Counted from the stretch's first letter, positions 1 to 5,540 are shown. The stretch is 5,540 bases of DNA from Desulfobacterales bacterium (GCA_027064285.1 JAMOPX010000223.1:1-5540), one strand, 5' to 3'. Notes: a model not told the origin generated them from the letters alone. Translations and numbers: made by a program.

Positions 1-204
1 CTTTTTAATGCAGATCTTGTAGGCTTATACAACATAGCAAGAGTGGGAGAGAACTCCCCAGGACTGATTGAGAATTTAAAACTTATAGATTTTCTTTACA
101 AAGTATCTCCTGAGTTCCTCATAGGGATAGGGAGTAGTAGTTCGCTTTTAAGCAGGGTTGATTCTTCTGATTACCAGATATGTAATAATTTAGCTACATT
201 TTAA
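1..204 (+). CDS. tnpB: C-terminal end of a TnpB-like (IS200/IS605 OrfB) nuclease, partial
   Basis: The frame is open from the first base and ends at TAA 202-204, giving 67 visible residues of a protein that begins upstream of the window. Residues 3-14 read NADLVGLYNIAR. This resembles the final conserved block of TnpB/OrfB proteins, where the third RuvC aspartate (here D5) sits just after the zinc ribbon in a D-x-x-x-A/G-x-x-N-I pattern. TnpB is known as an RNA-guided DNA nuclease carried by IS200/IS605 and IS607 elements. The zinc-ribbon cysteines would lie outside the window, so the call rests on one motif. The tail after this block (residues 15-67) is not recognisable and runs into a large inverted repeat. 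Whether the upstream part is intact cannot be seen. Another RuvC-type transposase is the main alternative. Confidence 0.6.
   Translation, partial: LFNADLVGLYNIARVGENSPGLIENLKLIDFLYKVSPEFLIGIGSSSSLLSRVDSSDYQICNNLATF
44..60 (+). other. Short GC-rich hairpin in the tnpB 3' coding region
   Basis: GGGAG (45-49) can pair with CTCCC (54-58) around a four-base AGAA loop. The flanking T44 and A60 could also pair if C59 is bulged. It stands out as a GC-rich patch in AT-rich surroundings, immediately after the codons for the NIARVG motif. In characterised TnpB elements the 3' part of the gene is also the scaffold of the guide RNA, so this could be a scaffold stem. That role is inference; a five-base-pair stem can occur by chance. 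Confidence 0.35.
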
Positions 205-222
205 TACATCTGGTAATCAGAA
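165..222. repeat. 15-bp perfect inverted repeat around the tnpB stop codon
   Basis: The left arm TTCTGATTACCAGAT (165-179) is the exact reverse complement of the right arm ATCTGGTAATCAGAA (208-222), with 28 bases between. The stop codon of the upstream frame (202-204) lies in the loop. No T-tract follows the right arm, so it does not look like an intrinsic terminator. The best guess is a subterminal palindrome at the right end of an IS200/IS605-type element, possibly within an omega-RNA. Each arm also contains a smaller dyad, TCTG-N5-CAGA, at 166-178 and 209-221, with centres 43 bp apart, so a pair of protein-binding sites is a second possibility. Confidence 0.75.
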
Positions 223-277
223 TGAATACCTAACAATGTAATCTATTCAAAACTCTTTCGAACATCCTCTTTATAAC

Positions 278-306
278 TTGACTTTAGTTATTTTTGCATA
301 TATTTT
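278..306 (+). promoter_or_regulatory. Probable sigma70-type promoter of hflKC
   Basis: TTGACT at 278-283 matches five of six bases of the -35 consensus. A spacer of exactly 17 bases is followed by TATTTT (301-306), a four-of-six match to the -10 box. An alternative -10, TATATT (299-304), matches better but with a 15-base spacer. This is the only promoter-like pair I see between the transposase stop and hflK. The predicted transcription start would fall at about 312-315, right at the hflK ATG. Confidence 0.5.
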
Positions 307-314
307 GCAATTAT

Positions 315-1346
315 ATGAATTGGGATTGGGATAAATGGCAGGAGAAAAAAGAGTCTTCCACCCCATCTGATGTATGGAAAAAGGTAAGAGGTGGTAGATT
401 CAGGTTCCCCGGAAATTTTATTATTATAGTTCTCATACTTTTATTTCTTTCCTATTCGTGTATCTTTACTATTAGTGCTGATGAAGTCGGTGTTATACAG
501 AGGTTTGGAAAATATGTTCGCACCTGTCAGCCAGGTCTAAATTTTAAGCTCCCCTTAGGTATAGAAAAAGTAACAAAGGTAAAAGTAAGGCATATATATA
601 AAGAAGAGTTTGGCTTCAGAACTCTTAAGGCAGGTATAAGAACCCGTTATGCCACAAGTGGTATCTACAAAGCAGAGGCTCTTATGCTTACAGGTGATTT
701 GAATGTGGCCATTGTTCCATGGGTTGTTCAGTACCGTATAAGTAATCCATATAATTATCTTTTTAAGGTGAGAAATGTCAGAGATACCTTAAGAGACCTC
801 GCTGAGGCATCCATGCGCATGGTAGTGGGAGATCGCAGTATAAATGAGGTCTTAACCAAAAGAGAAGAGATTGCATTTGAGGCAGAGAAACTTTTACAGA
901 AAAAGCTGGATGAGGTTCAGACAGGAATAAAGGTGGTTAATATAGAACTCAAGAAAACCAATGTTCCAGAGCCGGTTCAGCCTTCCTTTAATAAAGTTAA
1001 TCAAGCAATACAGGAGAGGGAAAAGCTAATATATGAAGCAAAGGAAAAATATAATAGAGAGATCCCTGCTGCAAAAGGTAAGGCAGGAAAGATCATAAAA
1101 GAGGCAGAGGGTTATGCAATAGCCAAAGTAAATAAGGCAAGAGGAGATGTGGTTAGATTTTTAGATCTTTATAAAGAATATGTAAAGGCAAAGGATATAA
1201 CTCTAAGGAGATTGTATTTAGAAGCAATGGCAAGTACGCTACCATATGTAGAAAAGCTGTACATAATAGATAAAGAACAGCAGGGTATATTAAATCTGTT
1301 AGATCTAACAAAAACAAAAGCAGCTGAATCCAAGAAAGGCAGATAG
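315..1346 (+). CDS. hflK: HflK, membrane SPFH/band-7 regulator of FtsH
   Basis: This 343-residue protein is one half of the HflK-HflC complex, which sits in the inner membrane around the FtsH protease and modulates its access to membrane substrates. It has a short charged, tryptophan-rich N-terminal tail (W3, W5, W8, W21), one membrane segment at about 34-54, then the SPFH domain. Family blocks include ADEVGVIQRFGKY (55-67), MLTGDLN (124-130) with VVQYRI (137-142), and the C-terminal helical region IKEAEGYA through RRLYLEAM (261-304). E. coli HflK is longer (419 aa); the glycine-rich N-terminal stretch is missing here. The frame could be extended to TTG 294, but that would lie within the promoter, and ATG 315 gives a better N-terminus. 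No Shine-Dalgarno precedes ATG 315. hflC starts one base after the stop. Confidence 0.93.
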   Translation: MNWDWDKWQEKKESSTPSDVWKKVRGGRFRFPGNFIIIVLILLFLSYSCIFTISADEVGVIQRFGKYVRTCQPGLNFKLPLGIEKVTKVKVRHIYKEEFGFRTLKAGIRTRYATSGIYKAEALMLTGDLNVAIVPWVVQYRISNPYNYLFKVRNVRDTLRDLAEASMRMVVGDRSINEVLTKREEIAFEAEKLLQKKLDEVQTGIKVVNIELKKTNVPEPVQPSFNKVNQAIQEREKLIYEAKEKYNREIPAAKGKAGKIIKEAEGYAIAKVNKARGDVVRFLDLYKEYVKAKDITLRRLYLEAMASTLPYVEKLYIIDKEQQGILNLLDLTKTKAAESKKGR

Positions 1347-1347
1347 C

Positions 1348-2304
1348 ATGGATAGATCCAGATACGCAATCATTCCTGTTATTTTACTCATAATAGCCTT
1401 GTTTTCTTCTGCCTATATCGTGGATGAGACAGAGCAGGTGGTAGTTACTCAATTTGGAAAACCTGTTGCTATTCATAAAAAAGCAGGCCTTTACTTTAAG
1501 CTGCCTTTTATACAACAGGAACATTACTTCCCTAAGAATATACTGGAATGGGATGGAGATCCTGGCCAGATTCCCACTAAAGACAAGACATTTATATGGG
1601 TGGATACCTTTGCAAGATGGAAGATAGAAGATCCCCTCAAGTTTTTTGAGACAGTAAATAATGAAATGGCAGCTCAGGCACGCTTAGACGATATAATAGA
1701 TTCTGCTGTGAGAAATGTAATCAGTTCTTACCCACTTATTGAAACAGTAAGATTAAGCAACAGAAAATTAGACACCTTTGAGATGGTTTTAGGAAAAGAG
1801 CTTAAGCTTCAGCTTCCACATGTAAAAGTAGGAAGACAAGGGATCCTTGCATTGATAAAGAAACAAGCAGAACCTAAGCTTAATGATTTTGGCATAAAGC
1901 TAGTAGATGTGGATATAAAGAGGGTAAACTACATAGAAGAAGTGAGAAAAGCAGTATATGCCAGGATGATTGCAGAAAGAAAAAGGATTGCGGAGAAGTT
2001 CAGGTCAGAAGGCAGGGGTGAAGCAAGAAGAATAGAAGGAGAAATGGAAAAAGAGCTTAAAAGAATAATGTCTGAGGCATATGAAAAGAGCCAGGAAATA
2101 AAAGGAAAAGCAGATGCAGAAGCAGCAAAGATATATGCAGACGCATATAGTAAGGATCCAGAATTTTATTCTTTTCTGAAATCCTTGGAAACCTATAAAA
2201 AAGTGCTGAATAAAAAGAGTGTTATTGTACTTACCACTGATGCAGAGCTTCTTAAGTATCTAAAAGGAATAAATCTTAAAAAGAGAAAGACTCATGGCAG
2301 ATAA
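1348..2304 (+). CDS. hflC: HflC, membrane SPFH/band-7 partner of HflK
   Basis: This 318-residue protein pairs with HflK (E. coli HflC is 334 aa). A membrane segment at about 7-24 is followed by DETEQVVVTQFGKPV (26-40), the typical start of the HflC SPFH domain. The strongest signature is the C-terminal helical part: MIAERKRIAEKFRSEGRGEA (207-226), GKADAEAAKIYADAYSKDPE (253-272) and FYSFLKSLETY (273-283), which closely follow E. coli HflC. The start is ATG 1348, one base after hflK, with AAAGG at 1335-1339 as ribosome binding site eight bases upstream, so the two are surely co-transcribed. The last codons overlap the convergent kdsB gene by 29 bp, and its TAA stop lies in the loop of a terminator-like hairpin. 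Confidence 0.95.
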   Translation: MDRSRYAIIPVILLIIALFSSAYIVDETEQVVVTQFGKPVAIHKKAGLYFKLPFIQQEHYFPKNILEWDGDPGQIPTKDKTFIWVDTFARWKIEDPLKFFETVNNEMAAQARLDDIIDSAVRNVISSYPLIETVRLSNRKLDTFEMVLGKELKLQLPHVKVGRQGILALIKKQAEPKLNDFGIKLVDVDIKRVNYIEEVRKAVYARMIAERKRIAEKFRSEGRGEARRIEGEMEKELKRIMSEAYEKSQEIKGKADAEAAKIYADAYSKDPEFYSFLKSLETYKKVLNKKSVIVLTTDAELLKYLKGINLKKRKTHGR

Positions 2305-3025
2305 TTCCTGCCACTTTTTCTATATCTTGCGGCACATCCACTTCCACAGAATCAAAAGGACTCATAATTACTTTTATCTTATATCCATTTTCAATAGCCC
2401 TTAATTGCTCTAATTTTTCGATTCCTTCTAATCTTCCTTCTGGTAGCTGTGTAAAAATCTTGAGAAATTCCATTTTATATCCATATATTCCTATGTGTTT
2501 ATAATAATCAATCTTTTTCCCATCCCTGTTATAAGGAATAACTGATCTGGAAAAATATATAGCACATCCTTTCCTATCCGTAATTACCTTTACACAATTA
2601 GGATTTGAGATGTCTTTTTTTGAGCTTACAGGATACATAAGAGTGCTCATGGATATATCCGTGCTTTCATGTAATCCATTTACAAGAAGGGAAACAATAG
2701 TGGGCTCAAATACTGGTTGATCACCCTGCACGTTTATAATAATATCTTCTGGCTTTAAATCCAAAATGCTTCCTGCCTCAAATACTCTATCTGTTCCGGA
2801 TTTGTGCTCTTTGGAGGTCATAATTGCTTTTCCCCCAAATCCTTCCACACAGGAAGCAATCCTTTCATCATCTGTTGCCACATATATTCCAGCCACATCT
2901 TTGCACATAACTGCCCTTTCATATACATGTTGGATCATAGGCTTTCCACATATGAAAGCTAAGGGTTTACCCGGAAATCTCTTGGAGCCATATCTGGCAG
3001 GAATAATAATGAATACTCTACTCAT
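2276..3025 (-). CDS. kdsB: KdsB, CMP-KDO synthetase
   Basis: This 3-deoxy-manno-octulosonate cytidylyltransferase joins CTP and KDO to make CMP-KDO, the activated sugar for the lipopolysaccharide inner core; it acts in the cytoplasm. At 249 residues it matches E. coli KdsB (248). Visible family blocks are IPARYGSKRFPGKPL (8-22), the nucleotide-binding start; ATDDERI (50-56); SGTDRVFEA (76-84); NVQGDQP (98-104) with the metal-binding aspartate D102; YFSRSVIPYNRD (157-168); HIGIYGY (177-183); LEQLR (205-209); and VDVPQDIEKV (229-238) with the second acidic site at D230. The ATG lies inside the end of queD (8-bp overlap, ATGAGTAG) and has no clear ribosome binding site, which suggests translational coupling. 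It is the last gene of the - strand operon, and its final six codons spell a terminator-like T-rich run. Confidence 0.95.
   Translation of the reverse strand: MSRVFIIIPARYGSKRFPGKPLAFICGKPMIQHVYERAVMCKDVAGIYVATDDERIASCVEGFGGKAIMTSKEHKSGTDRVFEAGSILDLKPEDIIINVQGDQPVFEPTIVSLLVNGLHESTDISMSTLMYPVSSKKDISNPNCVKVITDRKGCAIYFSRSVIPYNRDGKKIDYYKHIGIYGYKMEFLKIFTQLPEGRLEGIEKLEQLRAIENGYKIKVIMSPFDSVEVDVPQDIEKVAGIICHESFSF
2295..2319. terminator. Intrinsic terminator-like hairpin in the hflC/kdsB overlap
   Basis: TGGCAG (2295-2300) pairs with CTGCCA (2308-2313) across a seven-base loop, followed on the + strand by C and five Ts (2315-2319). This fits a modest intrinsic terminator for hflKC. Read on the - strand, the same stem is followed after four bases by a pyrimidine-rich run ending in TTTTT (2279-2290), so it may also stop the opposing operon. 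The stem lies inside coding sequence of both genes. The six-base-pair stem and short T-run make efficiency uncertain. Confidence 0.55.
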
Positions 3026-3386
3026 AGTAAGATGCGCAAGCAGTTTCTGATTCCCAAGCTGTTACTTTTTTAACTTTCAAATTTTTATTGTTCAACTCCT
3101 TAGCCAAGGCATAGAAAATAAATCTTGCTATATTTTCTGAAGAGGGATTTTGTCCTTTGAAAAAAGAAAGTTCATTTAAATATGTATGATCCAGCTCTTT
3201 TAATATCTTCTCTGTTTTTTCTTTTATCAACTTAAAATCACATAGAGTCCCATCTTTTCCCAGCTTCTCTCCTTGTACATAAACCTCTATTTTCCAATTG
3301 TGTCCGTGCAGGTTTTCACATGCACCATGAAAATCTCTCAGCCTATGAGCAGCAGCAAAGTGTGATATGATCTTTAGTTCATACAT
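3018..3386 (-). CDS. queD: QueD, 6-carboxy-tetrahydropterin synthase
   Basis: This 122-residue enzyme of the 6-pyruvoyltetrahydropterin synthase family is the usual length for QueD (E. coli 121). QueD converts 7,8-dihydroneopterin triphosphate to 6-carboxytetrahydropterin, the second step to the 7-deazaguanine core of queuosine. Zinc ligands are H14 (in AAAHRLRDFHG), H27 and H29 (in CENLHGH, 23-29). C23 is the catalytic cysteine of the C-x3-HGH motif, and D66-H67 (LDHTYLN) and E112 complete the active site. NPSSENIA (80-87) is another family block. The C-x3-HGH arrangement favours QueD over PTPS-III, whose cysteine is replaced. No other queuosine genes are nearby. The start lies three bases after the zinc-ribbon gene, and the end overlaps kdsB by eight bases. 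Confidence 0.9.
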   Translation of the reverse strand: MYELKIISHFAAAHRLRDFHGACENLHGHNWKIEVYVQGEKLGKDGTLCDFKLIKEKTEKILKELDHTYLNELSFFKGQNPSSENIARFIFYALAKELNNKNLKVKKVTAWESETACASYYE

Positions 3387-3389
3387 GAC

Positions 3390-3560
3390 TTAGCTCTTTT
3401 TAGAAGTGATTACCTGAAAACCCGTTATCACTTGTTTTACATTTCTGCTTTTGCATTTAGGACATCTTATCTTGCCTTTCTTTTTTTCGTATTCATTTAC
3501 TCTCATTATTTCAGAAAATGTATTGTTGCATTTTTGACATACAAATTCATATTCAGGCAT
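3390..3560 (-). CDS. Small FmdB-type zinc ribbon protein
   Basis: A 56-residue protein beginning MPEYEFVCQKC and ending VITSKKS. It has two CxxC pairs, C8/C11 and C33/C36, separated by a charged linker. The MP-x-YE-x-x-C-x-x-C opening and the ITSKKS-like ending are typical of the FmdB regulatory-protein family (CxxC_CXXC_SSSS zinc ribbons). The family name comes from a putative regulator near formamidase genes, and its molecular role is poorly known. A GGGAG lies eight bases upstream of the ATG, with a second GGAG abutting it. The gene fits exactly between the phosphatase stop (12 bases upstream) and queD (three bases downstream), which supports it as real. Metal binding is inferred from the cysteines; DNA or RNA binding is not shown. 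Confidence 0.85.
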   Translation of the reverse strand: MPEYEFVCQKCNNTFSEIMRVNEYEKKKGKIRCPKCKSRNVKQVITGFQVITSKKS

Positions 3561-3572
3561 CTCCTTTACTCC

Positions 3573-4229
3573 CTATGTGGATTTTTCAAAATAAAATATC
3601 TCATCTGGAAGTTGAATGCAAGTAAGCTTATTTCCATAAACAGCGCCTGTATCTATTCCTATTTTTGTCTTGGTAACCAAAGGTTCTTCAAAAGGGGTGT
3701 GTCCAAATATAACCTTTTTCCCAAAATCATACTCAGAATCTATAAACTCATATCTTATCCAAATCATGTTCTCTAAGCTTTGTTCTTCTATTTTTTTGCC
3801 AGGCCTGAAACCTGCATGCACAATGTAATAATCTTTAAGTTCTATGTATGGCTTAAGTTCAGAAAAAAAAGATATATGATCTTCCGGAATAAGAGGATCT
3901 TCTTCTCTTTTTCTCTGGGCTCTGTAGCTTGCAAGTGTGGTGGTTCCCCCATTAAAAAGATATAAATCCCTGTTTTTCCCTTTTAAATAATCCAACAGCA
4001 TTGCTTCATGATTTCCCAATAGACATTCTATCTTGGCTCCTTGTTCTTTTAAAGACAGTATAAGATCCACAACCCCTTTTGGATTTTCACCTCTGTCTAT
4101 ATAATCTCCCACAAAGATAAGTGTGTCAGATACAGGGTCCCACGGAATTTTGTCCAAAAGTCTTTTTAAGGTACTCAAACATCCATGCACATCTCCTATA
4201 ACAAAAACCCGTCCTTCCATTATAACCAT
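3573..4229 (-). CDS. PPP-family metallophosphatase (Ser/Thr phosphatase-like)
   Basis: This 218-residue cytoplasmic phosphatase carries the full set of PPP dinuclear metal motifs: GDVHG (12-16), GDYIDRG (41-47), GNHE (72-75), HAG (138-140) and GHTP (176-179), followed by IDTGAVYG (192-199). Such bacterial proteins hydrolyse phosphoserine/phosphothreonine or phosphotyrosine, or, in the related ApaH group, diadenosine tetraphosphate. The size fits small PrpA/PrpE-type phosphatases, but the substrate cannot be settled here. The ATG at 4229 shares one base with the upstream stop (TAATG) and has AAGGTG five bases before it, so I prefer it to the internal ATG three codons later. No matching protein kinase gene is visible in the window. 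Confidence 0.9.
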   Translation of the reverse strand: MVIMEGRVFVIGDVHGCLSTLKRLLDKIPWDPVSDTLIFVGDYIDRGENPKGVVDLILSLKEQGAKIECLLGNHEAMLLDYLKGKNRDLYLFNGGTTTLASYRAQRKREEDPLIPEDHISFFSELKPYIELKDYYIVHAGFRPGKKIEEQSLENMIWIRYEFIDSEYDFGKKVIFGHTPFEEPLVTKTKIGIDTGAVYGNKLTCIQLPDEIFYFEKST

Positions 4230-5167
4230 TACAACACCTTGAATATACGGATTATCCTATCTTCCTTAGAGTCAAGTCTTTTAAGACCGGCCTTTTTTGC
4301 AAACTCTATTGCTTCTCTGTATTCTTCTATTGTAATCATCCTGTTTATTACAGGATCTTCCACTGATTTTCCGCATGGTCTATATTGATCCATTATGTTT
4401 ACGTACGTGTTTTTAGATATTTCTTCTGCTATGAATTTCATTATATGCTCTGTTCCTGCTACTCCATTTGGCATAACAAGGTGTCTTATTATAAGTCCCT
4501 TTACTGCTATTCCTTCTTCATTTACAATAAGATCTCCAACCTGTCTGTGCATCTCTTTTATCGCTTCTTTGGCTCTTTCTCTGTAGTCCGGAGCATTCAT
4601 ATACTTTGCTGACCATTTGCTATCCCAAAATTTAAAATCAGGCATATAAATGTCAAATATTCCTTCCAGAAGTTTTATGGTTTCCTTTTTATCGTATCCT
4701 CCTGAATTATATACTAATGGGATATTCAAACCCTGTTTTACAGCAACCAAAAGAGCCTCTAATATCTGAGGAACCACATGGGTAGGAGTTACAAAGTTTA
4801 TATTATGACATCCCATTTTTTGCAATTCCAACATCATATAAGCTATCTGTTCAGATTCTACCTCTATGCCTTCCATAAGATGACTTATCTCGTAGTTCTG
4901 ACAAAACGAGCAAAGCAGGTTACAGGAGCTTATAAATATTGTGCCCGAGCCATTTTTCCCTACAAGGGGTGCCTCTTCTCCAAAATGGGGATTATAGCTT
5001 GCAACAATTGCTTTTCTGCCAGTTCTGCAAAATCCTTTCTCTCCTTTAATTCTGTTTACACCACATTCTCTGGGGCATATCTTGCAGTTTTCAAGAAGTC
5101 CTACAGCCTTTTTCACCTTCTCCTCAAGTTCACCTTTTTCAAAAAGGTGGATATATGAAGGCTTCAT
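4229..5167 (-). CDS. Radical SAM protein, COG1313/PflX type
   Basis: This 312-residue iron-sulfur protein has the radical SAM motif C-x3-C-x2-C at C82, C86 and C89 (SCNLLCSFCQN), which holds the 4Fe-4S cluster that cleaves S-adenosylmethionine. It is preceded by the family block GSGTIFIS (73-80). An additional N-terminal cysteine set, C28, C31, C35 and C47 (CKICPRECGVNR to GFC), is typical of the COG1313 group, annotated as pyruvate formate-lyase activating enzyme-like, and may bind a second cluster or zinc. Later blocks include YNSGGYD (172-178) and IYMPDFKFWD (192-201). No glycyl radical enzyme is adjacent, so the PFL-activase name should not be read as function. The start follows TAGGAGAT, a good ribosome binding site, eleven bases after the BI-1 gene. 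Confidence 0.9.
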   Translation of the reverse strand: MKPSYIHLFEKGELEEKVKKAVGLLENCKICPRECGVNRIKGEKGFCRTGRKAIVASYNPHFGEEAPLVGKNGSGTIFISSCNLLCSFCQNYEISHLMEGIEVESEQIAYMMLELQKMGCHNINFVTPTHVVPQILEALLVAVKQGLNIPLVYNSGGYDKKETIKLLEGIFDIYMPDFKFWDSKWSAKYMNAPDYRERAKEAIKEMHRQVGDLIVNEEGIAVKGLIIRHLVMPNGVAGTEHIMKFIAEEISKNTYVNIMDQYRPCGKSVEDPVINRMITIEEYREAIEFAKKAGLKRLDSKEDRIIRIFKVL

Positions 5168-5178
5168 TCTTTTATCTC

Positions 5179-5540
5179 CTATTGTCTTTCTTGTTGTCCA
5201 AATATCCTGAGAAGCATGAGGAATAGGTTTATAAAGTCAAGATAAAGGGTTAGTGCTCCTATTATAGCTCCCTTTCTTATTGTACCGGCACTGGCATCAG
5301 CAGGGCAACTTAATGCAAGCTCCTTAATCCTTTGCGTATCATAAGCTGTAAGCCCTATAAATACAAAAACTCCTATGTAGCTTATCATAAGACCAAGCTG
5401 AGAACTTCTTATAAACATATTCACCACAGATGCTATTATTATCCCTATAAGACCCATCATAAAAAAGCTTCCAAAAGAGGTGAGATCTCTTTTTGTGCTC
5501 CATCCATATATACTACAAGCAATGAATGTGGCTGAACATA
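5179..5540 (-). CDS. BI-1/YccA-family membrane protein, C-terminal part
   Basis: The frame is open to the window edge (codons from 5538), so the N-terminus is missing and about 119 C-terminal residues are visible. An internal ATG at 5460 is not the start, because conserved family sequence continues upstream (IYGWSTKRDLTSFGSF). The Bax inhibitor-1 family (TMBIM, bacterial YccA/YbhL/YetJ) is six- to seven-helix inner-membrane proteins. Visible are three hydrophobic segments, the GLTAYDTQRIK block and TLYLDFINLFLMLLRIFG. The aspartates in YDTQ and LYLDF correspond to the pH-sensing aspartate pair described for Bacillus subtilis YetJ, a calcium leak channel; in E. coli, YccA is an FtsH substrate. 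It is the first gene seen of the - strand operon, and its promoter lies outside the window. Confidence 0.9.
   Translation of the reverse strand, partial: CSATFIACSIYGWSTKRDLTSFGSFFMMGLIGIIIASVVNMFIRSSQLGLMISYIGVFVFIGLTAYDTQRIKELALSCPADASAGTIRKGAIIGALTLYLDFINLFLMLLRIFGQQERQ

Noticed and set aside
247..250. TCAA as a possible right-end cleavage tetranucleotide of an IS200/IS605 element
   Set aside because: A four-base match is expected often by chance, and the distance from the palindrome cannot be judged without another copy or an empty site.
294..314. Upstream TTG start for hflK adding seven residues
   Set aside because: It would begin inside the predicted -10 region, has no ribosome binding site, and adds residues with no resemblance to the family.
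205..314. Searched the intergenic stretch for a CRISPR repeat, tRNA or riboswitch
   Set aside because: Apart from the right repeat arm and the promoter, I see no repeated units, cloverleaf or known aptamer pattern.
2715..2735. KdsB has QGDQP where E. coli has QGDEP, a possible active-site change
   Set aside because: The metal-binding aspartate is intact and all other motifs are present. To my recollection Gln at this position occurs in other KdsB proteins, so it is not a sign of inactivation.
2766..3050. Open frame on the + strand, 94 codons, opposite kdsB
   Set aside because: It lies wholly antisense to well-conserved kdsB and the end of queD and has no recognisable protein features; a shadow frame.
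3432..3965. Two open frames on the + strand opposite the zinc ribbon and phosphatase genes
   Set aside because: The translations are low-complexity, rich in Phe, Tyr and Ile, as expected from the complement of AT-rich coding DNA; no start signals support them.
4185..5158. Several open frames on the + strand opposite the radical SAM gene
   Set aside because: They are antisense shadows of a strongly conserved gene.

Overview
The window is AT-rich DNA from a Gram-negative bacterium. The visible KdsB (CMP-KDO synthetase) implies lipopolysaccharide, and HflK/HflC plus a BI-1 family membrane protein fit a Gram-negative inner membrane. AGA/AGG arginine and ATA isoleucine codons are frequent, as in several low-GC, often anaerobic or thermophilic Gram-negative lineages (Desulfobacterota- or Nitrospirota-like groups are possible). 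I cannot place the organism further from sequence alone.

Layout. Positions 1-204 hold the last 67 codons of a protein that looks like the C-terminus of a TnpB-type (IS200/IS605 OrfB) RNA-guided nuclease. A 15-bp perfect inverted repeat (165-179 / 208-222) covers its stop codon; this may be the right end of the insertion element and part of an omega-RNA. A short intergenic stretch (about 205-314) carries a sigma70-like promoter that drives hflK (315-1346) and hflC (1348-2304), one nucleotide apart on the + strand.

From 2276 to the right edge everything is on the - strand and looks like one tightly packed operon. In transcription order it is: a BI-1/YccA-family membrane protein (cut by the window edge), a COG1313/PflX-like radical SAM protein, a PPP-family metallophosphatase, a 56-residue FmdB-type zinc ribbon protein, QueD (6-carboxytetrahydropterin synthase) and KdsB. 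Gaps are 11 nt, then overlaps or gaps of -1, 12, 3 and -8 nt. The operon meets hflKC tail to tail, with a 29-bp overlap of the hflC and kdsB reading frames. A hairpin plus T-tract, a probable terminator, lies inside that overlap.

How the genes relate. HflK and HflC form the membrane SPFH complex that regulates the FtsH protease. In E. coli a BI-1 family protein (YccA) is an FtsH substrate, so their proximity here is suggestive but not proof. QueD (queuosine/7-deazaguanine precursor), KdsB (LPS core), the zinc ribbon, the phosphatase and the radical SAM protein have no obvious common pathway and look like a housekeeping operon held together by co-expression. The most unusual parts are the transposon end next to the hflK promoter, the possibly leaderless hflK start, and the terminator embedded in two overlapping genes. 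I see no clearly new multi-gene system in the window.
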